Source: Gliomastix tumulicola
Lineage: Eukaryota > Ascomycota > Sordariomycetes > Hypocreales > Bionectriaceae
DNA: 64,000 nt
Assembly: GCA_001599755.1 (NCBI GenBank)
Contig: BCHX01000003.1
Span: forward strand, 4,859,782 to 4,923,781
Direction of reading: 5' to 3'
Shown: one piece after another, positions 21,498-31,373 of the stretch
Numbering within the stretch: position 1 is the stretch's first letter
Layout: the number at the start of each line of letters is the position of its first letter
Position numbers and translations under genes: made by a program
Notes under the pieces: model-generated
Database searches by the model: none
What the model was told of the DNA's origin: nothing
The model's input: only the letters and a program-made list of their open reading frames with translations

Positions 21498-23630
21498 TTA
21501 CATTATGGCAAAGCACGAATCGAATATCGCGTGCATGACAGATCGTATATCGACCCTCCCGTTGCTCGCGTCCTGCCTCGCCTGCACTTCCTCGAGCACA
21601 TGAGCCGTGATGCGCGCATTAGTCGCCACCTTCTCCATCTGCAGAATCTGCTCCTTGATCCAGGCTCTCTCGACAGGGTCCTTCTCCTCGGAGCCGAGCA
21701 TGAGCAGCGGCCAGAGCTGGCTGACGGGCAGTGCGTCTCCAGGGCCCAGGGCCTCGACGAGCTGCTTCGTCAGCCTCCGGATCTGCCTCAGGGCCTCGGT
21801 GGTCTCGCGCGAGAGAGCGAGATGCTTGTAGGCGACGCGGTGAAGGTGGACCTTGCTCGCATGGTAGTTGGACAGGTACGTTCGAAAGGCGCGTGTGATG
21901 GCCGTAGCGAGACTAGCAGAGACATGAGGCGGCACGAGCCGGCCCTCGACGGCGTGGTCCATGAGCGTGGGCCGGTTGTCGTAGAGGTCGCGAAGATCCT
22001 TGAGGATGCCGTGGGCGACCTGCATCACCTCCATCTCGTCCTCGACAGTGCCACGGGAGCGGTGCCAGGGGTCGATTTTGGAGATGCGGCCCATGAAGCT
22101 CTGCACCTTCTGGAAGAAGACGATGCCGGGATGGTAGAGAACCTGGAAGAGCACGTCTTCTATATCCCACTCTTTCACCTCGCCCGTCGCCGTGCCACTG
22201 CCACCACCATGGTCGGCTTCGGGATCTTCAGCGCTAGCGGGGGACGGCTGGATGAGAAGCGCCTCGCTGCTGTCCGAGAGGAAGAGGCCTTCACCCCCGG
22301 CTGAAACGGTGCGGGCATCAAGAAGTCGGATCCAGGATAGAAGCCGAATCTCCACAGGGCGAAAACCACGCTTGTTGCCAGACTGGAAGATGCCGTACGC
22401 CCGTTTCAGGTGCTGATGAGCACTCTCGACGCGGTCCTCGAGAATGTCAACGTAGCTGAGGAAGAAGAGCGTGGCCAGCATCTGCTCGCGTGTCGGCCTC
22501 GTCTTGCCCGGCGGCGGCATGATACCCTCTCCGCCCGATGTCGTGTCCCTCGCCGAGAGCGCGAGGATCTCATCCAGGGCGGACGCGTAGTGGTGCTGCG
22601 GACACGGCATCCAGGGCACCTCGCGGCGGTGGTACAGGAGGTTCGAGAAGGCCAGGATGGCGCACTTGACCATGGCGCAGGCATTAGACATGGAGATGAG
22701 GATCTGGCGCATCGACGCCCAGCGCTTCTGGGTTTCGACCTCGGCGAGGATTGGGGGCACGACGGCGCGGACAAAGTACTTGATGAGGTCAGAGTCGTCC
22801 GAGAGCTGGTTGGAGGATGCCTGGGCAGCGGACACACGGCCAGACACCGGACCGGCGGCGGCGAAGGAAGAGTGCCGAGGAGGACCACTGGTGTGATCGA
22901 CGAAGCTGGTGCTCAGCGTGCCCTGTCTCCTGCTGTCGACAGCGTGAGTCGTTGTCGTCGGTGTCGAGAACTGGTCAGCGGCGCCCCAGCCAGACGCATC
23001 GTACCCAGGGCCAAAGTCCAGGCGCGCTCCCTCGGGGCTGACTTGACCGAGGATGTCGCCCGTCGAGTCCCACATGAAGCTGGCGTAGTCGAAGAGCTGG
23101 TCGACGGCGCCGGGATTCTGGAGGCCAAGATGGACGCCGAGGTTGTTAGCCGCGACGTGGCGCGACAGCTCATCGGACAGCAGCGGTGTGAAGAGCTGCT
23201 GCTGCTGCTGAGCCTGCGAGGCCGACGAAGACGACGAGGCGTCTGGCGTCGCGAGAGGGAGCAGCGCGTGGGCGGCCTGCTGACTGCCTCGGTCTGCTTC
23301 ACCACCAGCCTCACCAGCCTCACCATCGCCATCCCCAGCAGCCAAACCAGCAGCCACACCAGTGCCCATGCCGATGAACCGCCACTGGGTGCTCTCGGAC
23401 GCAGCAGCATACGCCGGACGCCACTTGCACTGCAGATTCAGGCGCTCGCAGTGGGAGCATCGCGGGCGCTGCTCGTCGCATCTGACCTTGCGACGCCGGC
23501 AGGTCAGGCAGCCGTTCTTGGAGCGCGCAGGCCGACGGGGCGCAAACGGCGAGGCCGGGACATGATTCGCTGCCGGAGTCGATGTCGCCGGCGGGCCTGT
23601 GTCGAAGCTGTTGCTGTTGGGCTGCTGCAT
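21498..23630 (-). CDS. Zn2Cys6 (Zn cluster) transcription factor
   Basis: Sequence-specific regulator of 710 residues in one exon. The N-terminal binuclear zinc cluster has Cys41, 44, 51, 58, 61 and 68, spaced C-x2-C-x6-C-x6-C-x2-C-x6-C. A basic RRRKVR stretch lies inside it. The region after the cluster (about 80-260) is rich in Gly, Ala, Ser and Gln, including a short Gln run, and is probably disordered. The rest is helical. It includes AVVPPILAEVETQKRW and LATLFFLSYVDILED, consistent with the fungal-specific middle homology domain. It converges on the dehydrogenase and is the only regulator near the permease-aldolase-dehydrogenase group. It is therefore the best candidate for pathway-specific control of that group, though control of the PKS cluster is also possible. 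Confidence 0.95.
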   Translation of the reverse strand: MQQPNSNSFDTGPPATSTPAANHVPASPFAPRRPARSKNGCLTCRRRKVRCDEQRPRCSHCERLNLQCKWRPAYAAASESTQWRFIGMGTGVAAGLAAGDGDGEAGEAGGEADRGSQQAAHALLPLATPDASSSSSASQAQQQQQLFTPLLSDELSRHVAANNLGVHLGLQNPGAVDQLFDYASFMWDSTGDILGQVSPEGARLDFGPGYDASGWGAADQFSTPTTTTHAVDSRRQGTLSTSFVDHTSGPPRHSSFAAAGPVSGRVSAAQASSNQLSDDSDLIKYFVRAVVPPILAEVETQKRWASMRQILISMSNACAMVKCAILAFSNLLYHRREVPWMPCPQHHYASALDEILALSARDTTSGGEGIMPPPGKTRPTREQMLATLFFLSYVDILEDRVESAHQHLKRAYGIFQSGNKRGFRPVEIRLLSWIRLLDARTVSAGGEGLFLSDSSEALLIQPSPASAEDPEADHGGGSGTATGEVKEWDIEDVLFQVLYHPGIVFFQKVQSFMGRISKIDPWHRSRGTVEDEMEVMQVAHGILKDLRDLYDNRPTLMDHAVEGRLVPPHVSASLATAITRAFRTYLSNYHASKVHLHRVAYKHLALSRETTEALRQIRRLTKQLVEALGPGDALPVSQLWPLLMLGSEEKDPVERAWIKEQILQMEKVATNARITAHVLEEVQARQDASNGRVDIRSVMHAIFDSCFAIM

Positions 23631-24418
23631 GAAGGTAAGGTAGACGTTGGAAGTCCTGAGGCAAGGGAATCAAATGTAGGGATCCCATCCACTGGAGCAC
23701 CTCAGTTTTCAGAGGGAAAGCTGGAAACATTACAGTGGGTGTTAGGGTGGGTGTAGGTCAACTCCACTGCTCCCGTCCAGCGGTCTTCGGTTGTTCCACC
23801 ACCCGATATCAAACTACCTTACCCTGTAGACCTGCCCGCTCGATTGTACCTCCGTCAAGCCAACAACAGCATGTCTGTCTGGTATCTTGGGCTCTCGACA
23901 GTCGTACTCAGCCTGCATTCACCTCTGGACGGTATCTACGTCGATCCACCATGTTTTCTGGCGGCAGGGGATGGTCCAGCCGTCTTGATTTCCCACACAA
24001 CAGCCACGCCTTCATCCTCCATTAAAGGTCGGCTTGTGCAACTGCAGCCCTCTCACCGCCATGTCCAGAGATTGATGTTTCCCGGCTTGCTTGTTACAAC
24101 CCTCAATCCAGATGTTTTACGTCCAGCCATGCTTGCCGGCAGCATATCTAGAGCCTCTTTCCTCCCTCTTTCTTCTCGTTCTTTTCCCTTCTTCCATCCT
24201 CTCCTGTCTTAGCTACGGCACCCAGGCTCAGCCTTCTCATTGATACCACGCTGGTTACGACTCCTCAGACGCTCGCAAACGCCCATCATCACTCCTGGCT
24301 TTCGAAACACCCGATCTGGCCTTGCGTCTTACTGTCTGTTACAGCTGAACGATCATCGCGCCACCCGACAGCACCCAACAACCCTCCAAGACGCTTCCAC
24401 CGTCGCCCCGATCGAACC
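23631..24418. other. Intergenic region upstream of the Zn2Cys6 gene
   Basis: About 790 bp of promoter-like sequence. Short pyrimidine-rich stretches near 24150-24210 resemble the 5' leader of the gene starting at 24419. No other feature recognised. Confidence 0.5.
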
Positions 24419-25035
24419 ATGCGGCCGATTCGCGTTTTTCTCAACGACAGACTCGTCAACACGACCGAGGGCGGAGATGTCCATCTCCATGTTGGACCCT
24501 CTCCGGCCAATCGTCCACCACCCTGGATGAGCGCTGCAGTGGCTATCTTGATACTCGTAGACCAGGTCCTCAATCTCTAGCGGACGTATTGGGACAGGCG
24601 CAAACGAGCATCTCAGGATACCGATCCGGGCAGCGATATTGAGCTCGGGTCATTGTGAGTGAAGGCTGACCTATTTATTATGTCCTTGTTGTCTGCGAAC
24701 TTGCGATTGACTGGTATAGGCCCTCTTCCGGCACCCGCGGCGACACTTCTGTGAACGTTTCTTCTAACGTTTCTTCTCACACCCACCTTCAAGGAGCCGA
24801 TCCTCGTCAAGGTCAATCCCGACCCGGTCCCCGTCCTTCCCGAGTCGATTCTTCCCAGGCCAATGCTCATCGAGTTCCTGCCCAGGGTGATACCCCTCAG
24901 CATCCTGCCCAGGCGAATGCTCTTCAGGGCTCTCCCCTGGCCAAGGTTGCTCAAATCGATCCCCTTCGAACTGCGGCACCTGCTGCCAATTCTGCTCCCA
25001 CCATCCCTCCTTCTGCATACCGTCCTGGCGTATGA
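24419..25035 (+). pseudogene. Unrecognised gene with in-frame TAG: short N-terminus, one membrane-like helix, disordered tail
   Basis: The frame opens at ATG 24419 (MRPIRVFLND) and runs 53 codons. It ends at TAG 24578-24580, directly after the hydrophobic segment AAVAILILVDQVLNL. The same frame is open beyond the stop (RTYWDRRKRASQ, a basic juxtamembrane-like stretch) to a good GTGAGT donor at 24655. It then continues in phase after a TATAG acceptor (intron 24655-24719) through a Pro/Gln/Ser-rich tail to 25035. Spliced length is 184 codons. That phase and intron agree across the stop suggests a single gene. It may carry a nonsense change, a 42-bp intron (24539-24580) removing the TAG, or a readthrough stop. 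The tail has imperfect Gln-Ala-Asn-Ala/Pro repeats. I do not recognise the family. Confidence 0.35.
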
Positions 25036-25465
25036 TCTGGCGGCCCTTCTGCCGCAGACCATTCTCGATGCCCTAACTTCTGCACCAACTTCATGGGCTT
25101 CTTCGCCTCGAGATTCTTCATCGTCTACCCACTGCTTCCTGGCGCAATTCGACTTGGAGAAGCCCAGAAGCCTCGTCCGGAGCAACATGGGGAGAGATCT
25201 GCTGTCTCCCAACGCGTCCTTCATTATTCGGTGGCGAATTTCATGTCGACTCTGATGCTTCCAAGGCTGGCCTCAAGCTGGCAGGCTGGCAACCTTGTTT
25301 CTTGTCGCATTTTTGTTCTGCAACACATCCACCCACACTTTGTACCTAGAGAGTCGTTTATCATCCCTACTATTTCCTTAATCCAATCTTTCTGCTGTAT
25401 TGCTTCTACGCTTGTCATCTTCTCGATCTAGGAAGCGGCGGGGATATTTGTTGAGCCGCCTGGTG
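25036..25465. other. Intergenic region between convergent genes
   Basis: 430 bp. A second open frame overlaps the repeat-rich tail of the upstream gene but has no recognisable domain. No feature is supported. Confidence 0.45.
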
Positions 25466-26833
25466 TCATACTCTGCTCGGTAGCTCATCCCAGTACATGG
25501 TCTCCTGGATGAGTGCGGTTGTAGCGAACCGCAGAGCGTCCGCCCTTCGAGCGGCTTCCGGCCCCTCCCGAGGCACATGATAGCGCAAGAATGATGCAAC
25601 CATCTTCATGCTGGCGTAGCAGCCCGCAAGCTGAAAGGTGGTGGCGCATTGCCTGTCGTCGCACCAGAGGATGTTCTTGGTCTCCGCGTCGGAGAAGAGT
25701 CCGTAGCTTTCCGGGTCGGCCGTCGTGTCCCAGCTCAACCTTTCCGACGCGTGCTGCTGCTGTCCAAGCCGATCCAGCGTCAAGGTCCTGGTGCATTCCA
25801 CCCGCGGCTGCTTTCTGCCGACGCCGTCGGCCAGGAGGAACCAAATGCCGAATCCGCACATGTAGCACCTGCACCAGTGGACCATGGGGTCTCCCTCATG
25901 CCGTTTGTAGGCGCTGAAGTCCCGCACAAGCTCGGGGGAGGTCTGCAGATGGGGGCACAGCGCGGCGGCTCCCGCGTCCAGGAGGGCGAAGAGCCTGGCC
26001 ATGCAAGCCTCGACCTGCAGATCGACCCGGTCCGCCGACGCATTCAGCTGGTGCGAGAATATGGTCTGATGGACGCTGACCGTGTACTGCCCCCCGCCCG
26101 TAGTCCTATCCTCCCGACCCTCCTTTTGGCCCTCTTCGAACGTGACGGTGAGGGTTGGACGCTCATGTTCTGTGTGGTCTTGGTGCTCGCATTGCTTGAT
26201 CACCTTCCAGCCTCCTCCTCCTCCTCCTCCTCCCTCGCGCCACTCAAACGTTTTCTCCCGGGACCAGTCTGTCTGGGTGATGTCGCCCCAGCTGTAGCCG
26301 CTATGAGCGCAGAGCCGCCAAACCCCTGTGTGGGTAACGCAATACGCTGGCTTCGTCGCACACTCGTGGACCGAGGGCCGCTCCGCCGGGGCGAAGTTGG
26401 CCCTGTAGCGCCAGGCCTGGCAGGAGAGGCACCACACCGCCGTCCCGAGGAGATCCTGGATGCGTGCGAGCCAGTGCGGGTGGCGCGTCGCCTCCGCGCA
26501 GGCGGTGCAGTAGTACGTGCCGGGCGCGCCGCCCCCGACCTGCTGAAAGGCCCCGTTGAAGATCTCGCGGAAGAATATGTCCCCTAGTTCCTGGCTGGAC
26601 GGCGGGGTCCGTGCTATCTGCGTCGTGCCGGGGGTCGGGTTGTTGTCCTTGGTTCGCGGGGAAGGCCGCTCGAAGTCTGCGCTCCATCCCTCGGACTCAG
26701 GGACAGCGATGCTCGCCTGCCTTGCCGTTGCAGACGACAGATCTTTCTTCTCCTTGCCCTTGCTGTCGTTCTCCTGGGGCTTGCGATGTCGCAGGCCCTC
26801 TGAGACCGTGTTGGTCGCGTCCTGGTTGGTCAT
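25466..26833 (-). CDS. Hypothetical cysteine-rich protein
   Basis: Uninterrupted 455-residue frame with good start MTNQDATNT and no sign of introns. I do not recognise a family. The first 80 residues are polar, charged and probably disordered. From about residue 105 there are paired cysteines, YYCTACAE, then WCLSCQAW, and later HWCRCYMCGFGIW and ILWCDDRQC. These look like metal-binding knuckles. Conserved-looking aromatic residues surround them. A run of eight glycines in the middle comes from a CTC/GAG microsatellite (26211-26236). No signal peptide or membrane helix is present. Neighbours give no clue. A lineage-specific zinc-binding protein is possible but unproven. Confidence 0.7.
   Translation of the reverse strand: MTNQDATNTVSEGLRHRKPQENDSKGKEKKDLSSATARQASIAVPESEGWSADFERPSPRTKDNNPTPGTTQIARTPPSSQELGDIFFREIFNGAFQQVGGGAPGTYYCTACAEATRHPHWLARIQDLLGTAVWCLSCQAWRYRANFAPAERPSVHECATKPAYCVTHTGVWRLCAHSGYSWGDITQTDWSREKTFEWREGGGGGGGGWKVIKQCEHQDHTEHERPTLTVTFEEGQKEGREDRTTGGGQYTVSVHQTIFSHQLNASADRVDLQVEACMARLFALLDAGAAALCPHLQTSPELVRDFSAYKRHEGDPMVHWCRCYMCGFGIWFLLADGVGRKQPRVECTRTLTLDRLGQQQHASERLSWDTTADPESYGLFSDAETKNILWCDDRQCATTFQLAGCYASMKMVASFLRYHVPREGPEAARRADALRFATTALIQETMYWDELPSRV
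26211..26236. repeat. CTC trinucleotide run coding for polyglycine
   Basis: Eight to nine CTC units on the plus strand, read as GGA/GGAG-type glycine codons in the minus-strand gene. It would change length in steps of one residue. Confidence 0.85.
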
Positions 26834-27957
26834 TGGATGTTGCTGGCCTTGGGACCTAATCAGAAGTCGAGCTGTTGATCTGAGGCTGAAGGAGCTAAGG
26901 TTGGCTGTATAGCTAAAATCGAGATGCTCCTTGCAGGAAAAATGACGTCTTGATCACGTACTGGCTGGTTCAATTTGGTCGAGGAGCAGACGGGGGCTCA
27001 TGGCTTGGTAAAATCGTTGTTCTTATTATAGCAGTATGCAGCGTCGACAAGAGCATTCTTTTCTGCAGGCTCTTTTGACTCGAGATTAAATAACAGGGCT
27101 AGGACGGGCCTGTAACAACGGACTAGACGACGGACCTTGTTCGGACATGGGAGCACATCGGTGGCAGGCTTTATGGCCATCAGCCTTGTCATCGACGAAC
27201 AGTGTGTATCTAGGACTCTTCCCAATATGACATGCCATGGGATATACACCGTTTTGGAGTAGGCTGTAACTAGGCCTGCCTGTCTTCGGCGATGGCAAGG
27301 GTGTCGAGACCGGTCCCAGACGCTGTACCAATCATCCATCTGAATTATGCCGGCGCGATGCCTAGATGTGGCAGTCCGATGACTCAAATTGAGGTATACC
27401 AGAATGGCAAGAGATGAGATGTCTTTGTCGTGTGTTCGGGATGACGGTAGCAGTGTTCACGGGGAATAGAGTCTCCTGAGGAGCACCCGTCCCCCAGGCA
27501 GTCTGCATTGGTTCGCCTCGACATTTTTGGTGACGAACAGGGCAAACAACGAACCCGACAAACAATCGCGCCCTCCGTCAGCTGTCCCAGGACTGAGTAT
27601 GAATCTCATATCAGCGTCACAACACAGCGTATCTGCAGCAGCCATGCCTCATCCCACCCTCTCGTGGATACAGAGCTGCAGGCGCTCTGACACCCCCCAC
27701 GCAAATACGACGTTACCGTCTTCCAGACGGTCGAAGCGCTTACCTATTGGCCAAACCTTGCTCGGAAGCGGACCAAACGAGGTCGCACCGACGACGCATG
27801 TCAGCATCTGACGTAAGTGCTGAGGGGAAGTCATCAATCAGATGCTACGCCGCCGTGCTCTTCCCATTCATCGTCCGGCATAAATACCATCCTCCTTCAC
27901 GCCTCGCCGGTCCCTCGTCTCCTTGTAATCATTCACCAGAGCGCAAGGATACTCGCC
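26834..27957. other. Intergenic divergent region
   Basis: About 1.1 kb between divergent genes. Short open frames on both strands have no motif. A TATA-like CATAAATA lies near 27880, about 80 bp before the hydrolase ATG. Confidence 0.5.
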
Positions 27958-28971
27958 ATGGATCTGTCCGAGCTCACAAAGAAGACGCTCGGCGTCGCCC
28001 GGGGCTTCACGTACACCTACTACACCCTCCCCGCCCGCGACGGGAAGCCGACCGTCGTGCTCTTCCACGGCTGGCCGGACTCGGCCCGTCTCTGGTCCGG
28101 CTTCATCAACGACTACCTCGCGCCGGCGGGCTACGGCGTCGTGGCGCCGGACTGCCTCGGCTACGGCGGGACGTCCAAGCCCACGGATCCCGCGGCGTAC
28201 GCGTGGTCGCAGATGGCGGGCGACGCGATGGAGATGCTCGACACCGAGGGCATCACGGATGTGATTTCTATCGGACACGACTGGGGCTGCCTCATGGCCC
28301 AGCGCCTGTACAACTTCCACCCGGACCGCGTCCGCGGCCTCGTCCTCATGAACGTCGCCTACGTGCCCCCCACGGGCGACGCGGACCTGGACGCCATCAA
28401 CAAGGCCACCGAGGAGGCCTTTGGCTACCCCATCTACGCCTACTGGCACTTCTTCATGGCCGACGACGGGCCGGAGCGCATGGCGGCCAACATCGAGTCC
28501 GTCTACGCCGTCGCGTTCGGCGACCCGGAGACGTGGAAGGAGAACTGGACGACCGAGGGCGGCATGCGGCGCTTCGTCACCGAGGGCCGGACCCAGCCCA
28601 CCCTGCCCTTCGCGACCCCCGAGCACAAGCGGGACTTCGTGGACAGGCTGGGCGGCCAGGGCGGCGGCCAGGGGGGGGAGGAGGAGGGCTTCCGCGCGCC
28701 CAACTGCTGGTACAGGGCCTTTGCGCACGGCCCGCAGAACGACGAGGACAGGCTCGTGGCCGAGGAGGCCAAGACCATCCGCGTGCCCGTGCTGTACTGG
28801 GGCGCCGAGCAGGATTACGTGTGCAGGCCGGCGCTGATGCAGCAGGTGCTGCAGACCGGTCTCGTACCTGAGTGCAAGGTCGTCACGAGGGAGGGCGGGC
28901 ATTGGGCGCTGCTGGAGCAGCCGGCTGTGATGGGGCAGGACTTGCTTGGGTGGTTGGAGGAGACGTTCTGA
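27958..28971 (+). CDS. Alpha/beta hydrolase, soluble epoxide hydrolase-like
   Basis: Predicted hydrolase of 337 residues in one exon. The start at 27958 (MDLSELTKK, context GCCATGG) is chosen over an upstream in-frame ATG at 27817, which would add an atypical leader. HGWPDS (37-42) is the HGxP oxyanion motif of epoxide hydrolases. GYGGTSKP is the usual loop after it. The nucleophile elbow GHDWG places Asp108 as nucleophile, which marks epoxide hydrolases and dehalogenases rather than esterases. The C-terminal GGHWALLEQP supplies the catalytic His. A Gly/Glu-rich insertion (about residues 225-245) lies in the cap domain. The substrate is unknown; detoxification or turnover of epoxidised lipids is a general possibility. 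Confidence 0.92.
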   Translation: MDLSELTKKTLGVARGFTYTYYTLPARDGKPTVVLFHGWPDSARLWSGFINDYLAPAGYGVVAPDCLGYGGTSKPTDPAAYAWSQMAGDAMEMLDTEGITDVISIGHDWGCLMAQRLYNFHPDRVRGLVLMNVAYVPPTGDADLDAINKATEEAFGYPIYAYWHFFMADDGPERMAANIESVYAVAFGDPETWKENWTTEGGMRRFVTEGRTQPTLPFATPEHKRDFVDRLGGQGGGQGGEEEGFRAPNCWYRAFAHGPQNDEDRLVAEEAKTIRVPVLYWGAEQDYVCRPALMQQVLQTGLVPECKVVTREGGHWALLEQPAVMGQDLLGWLEETF

Positions 28972-29041
28972 TTGATTGATTCTTTGCTGGCTGGTACTCA
29001 TTCGCGCGGTTCCAGCAGCAGCCCATCCATAGATAACCATC

Positions 29042-29425
29042 TTAAGGAGTATCAGGTTCCAGTGGAAACATATTCTCCCCTACAATCGCAATCTCCTCGT
29101 GACCCTGCGGAACGTCCTTCTCCAGCAGATCAATCTCGTCCTCCGGCTCGCCCTCCTTCTTGTCGGGCGCCGCGATGTGAAATCCCTGATGCACAAGACA
29201 AAGCCGATATCCGTTCTGCGGCCCGTGCCGTCCAGTCTGGTAGATGGCGAAGAGCAACGCCTTCTGTGTCCGTCCCGAGTTCTTGTCGCGCATGCTGAAG
29301 TGAAAGATGTAGTGACGAACAGACCCAGCACTATTCGAGATCTCATCGAGGGCGCCCGCGTTGGCGAGCTCGCGGATGAGGCCAGGCGTGACGGGCGTCT
29401 GGTCTGAGAAGATCTGGGTTTTCAT
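29042..29425 (-). CDS. Small hypothetical protein
   Basis: A 127-residue frame from ATG 29425 (MKTQIFSDQTP). I do not recognise a family. The sequence has regular alternation of hydrophobic and polar residues (HYIFHFSMRD, ALLFAIYQTG, YRLCLVHQGF), suggesting beta strands. It ends in an acidic tail. There is no signal peptide. Codon composition resembles neighbouring genes. It lies tail-to-tail with the epoxide-hydrolase-like gene (70 bp apart) and upstream of the amine oxidase end. It may be real but is supported only by its coding character. Confidence 0.55.
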   Translation of the reverse strand: MKTQIFSDQTPVTPGLIRELANAGALDEISNSAGSVRHYIFHFSMRDKNSGRTQKALLFAIYQTGRHGPQNGYRLCLVHQGFHIAAPDKKEGEPEDEIDLLEKDVPQGHEEIAIVGENMFPLEPDTP

Positions 29426-29664
29426 TGTCAATAGAGTAAGAGGGATGAATTAACGCAGATAAAAAGTTCATCGCGAATGAACCAGTCCGCAGAGGCAAAT
29501 CCTGAATATGTACTAGCCAAGAGTCTTGCGAGTCGTGAGTCAGACCGGAGAGGAGGGGATAGCCTAGCCATGAGCATAAGTATCATCCTTGCAAACGCGA
29601 GAAAGGACAAGCAAACACTGTTGTTGAACTTGAAATCTTGCCAAATATCGACCATCTACCCTTG

Positions 29665-31373
29665 TCACGTTTCTTCCTCCTCCAATCCCCACGTCACGAA
29701 GCTGCTGACCGGCCATCCGTTGTCCTCCTCATACTCGTCCAGGAAGGTCGTCCCGTGCAGCACCTCGTACCGCTGCAGCTCGCCCCAGCCCTTGCCAAAG
29801 TTGCTCCCGCCAGCATCGGCATCTTTGCCCAGCAGACCGGCAATACGAATACCGACCTCGCGGCCCTCGAACCAGGCGCCCTGCAGGAAGCCGAAGTACT
29901 GCGCCGAGTTGGCCTCGCCCGCGAACCAGAGGCGGTCGACGTTGGCGCGGAGATTCTGGTGCTTCTCGAGGGTCATGCCGGGCGGCCAGTTGCTGAAGGA
30001 GCCGAATGCCCATCTGTTTATTTGTTAGGTTAGCTAAACGTTCTTACTCCCTCCCTCTCTCACTGATTCAGACACTACACTCACTCTTCCTGGCTCCAGC
30101 GAGGGTACATAAAGTCCAACGGCTCTGGGACATCGACATCCGGAAACATGGCCCGCAGCACCTCGAGCACCTCGGCCTGCGTCTCCTCGTCGCTCTGCTG
30201 CTCGACGCGGTACGAGTCGCGGCCCGTGACGGTCACGAAGATGATGTTGGAGTCCGGGAAGAAGTCCGGGTGCGACAGCGACTGGAAGATGGGATAGTAG
30301 CCCCTGTGCTCCGGGTCCGCGTACAGGAAGTACTGCGTGTCGCCGTCCCAGAAGGTCTCGTTGAACTGCATGAAGATCTTGGTGTAGGTGCCCATCTGGA
30401 AGAGCTCGATGGCCTCGCGCTTCCAGCGCGGCAGCTCCGGCTTGAACTCGACGATGTCGTTCTGCAGGACGCCGACGGAGAAGGTGCACACGACGTGCTG
30501 GGCCTCGACACAGTCGCCATCCTCAAAATAGACAGTCACCGTGTGGTCGTCGCTGTAGTCGATGCCCGTCACGACCGTGTTCAGCCGCAGCCTGGGATCG
30601 TCCTCGCCGTTCAGGAACTCGGCCGCCTCGCCGCGGATGAAGGCGTTGAAGCCGCGCTGGTCCCAGACAAAGTTCTCCTCGTCGCTGAACTGGTTGAAGG
30701 TCAGGTTCTCGCCCGTCACGCCGAAGATGAAGCTCGACTCCTCGGGCGGCAGCGCCACAGCCCAGTCCCAGTTCCACCACTCGATGGCCTGCGCATGCAT
30801 ATCCTTCTTGGGCTTCCACCCGGCCAGACTCAGCCCCGCGCGCCCGTTGATGTCCTGCAGGTTGTCCACGAGCATCCTCCCCGCGTCAACCGACGCAATC
30901 GCCCACGCCTCGTCGAACGCGTCGCTGACGTCCGTGTAGTCGGCCGGACCCGTCTCGTCGTACATGAGGAAGGACTCGTAGTCGGCGTACGTGTTGTCGA
31001 CGCCGTGCTTCTTCGCGAACGTCCAGATGGGATTCTCGGGCCCGCCCTCGGAGCCCAGCCCCTGCACCCAGTTGGCGCCGAGCTCGACCGTGTAGGGCGA
31101 GCCGTCGGGCTTGGTGCCAAAGGTCGTGTGGGCGACGCGTCCGCCGATGTAGTCGTTGCGGTCGACGATGATGAAGTCGGTGAGGGAGGCATTGGCGAGG
31201 GCCTGGGCTGCCGAGATGCCTGAGACGCCCGCGCCGAGGATGGCCACCTGTGTCTGTGTGCACGTGCCGTTTCGGGGGAAGGATTGCCGGGCGTGGCGTG
31301 TTGGCGATGCGTCAGACGCTGCTGCCAGAAGCACGGCGACGAGCCATGGGAGCTGTGGTGGTGTGTACATCAT
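29665..31373 (-). CDS. Secreted FAD amine oxidase (polyamine oxidase-like)
   Basis: Flavin-dependent oxidase of 545 residues that would oxidise an amine, releasing aldehyde and H2O2. Exons 31373-30085 and 30013-29665 join over a 71-bp intron to give QEEWAFGSFSNWPPG, the typical FAD/substrate junction. The first 22 or so residues (MMYTPPQLPWLVAVLLAAASD) form a signal peptide, so the enzyme is probably secreted or vacuolar. The dinucleotide motif reads QVAILGAGVSGISAAQAL, followed by IGGRV and LGANWVQG. The C-terminal FAD motif LWFAGEANSAQYFGFLQGA closes the domain. Length and motifs fit fungal polyamine oxidases. A relative acting on another amine cannot be excluded. Confidence 0.94.

Noticed and set aside
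22410..23756. 448-codon antisense open frame under the Zn2Cys6 gene
   Set aside because: The minus strand carries the zinc cluster and a full 710-residue frame; the opposite frame has no motif.
24613..25224. Minus-strand 203-codon frame with Leu-Gly-Arg repeats
   Set aside because: It is antisense to the repeat-rich tail of the interrupted gene at 24419. The apparent repeat mirrors the plus-strand Gln/Ala/Pro repeats.
27868..29040. 390-codon antisense frame under the epoxide-hydrolase-like gene
   Set aside because: Shadow of the plus-strand gene with HGWP and GHDWG motifs; low-complexity Val/Gly/Arg composition.
30006..31223. 405-codon plus-strand frame opposite the amine oxidase
   Set aside because: The minus strand encodes an intact signal peptide and FAD motifs. 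The opposite frame is GC-driven.
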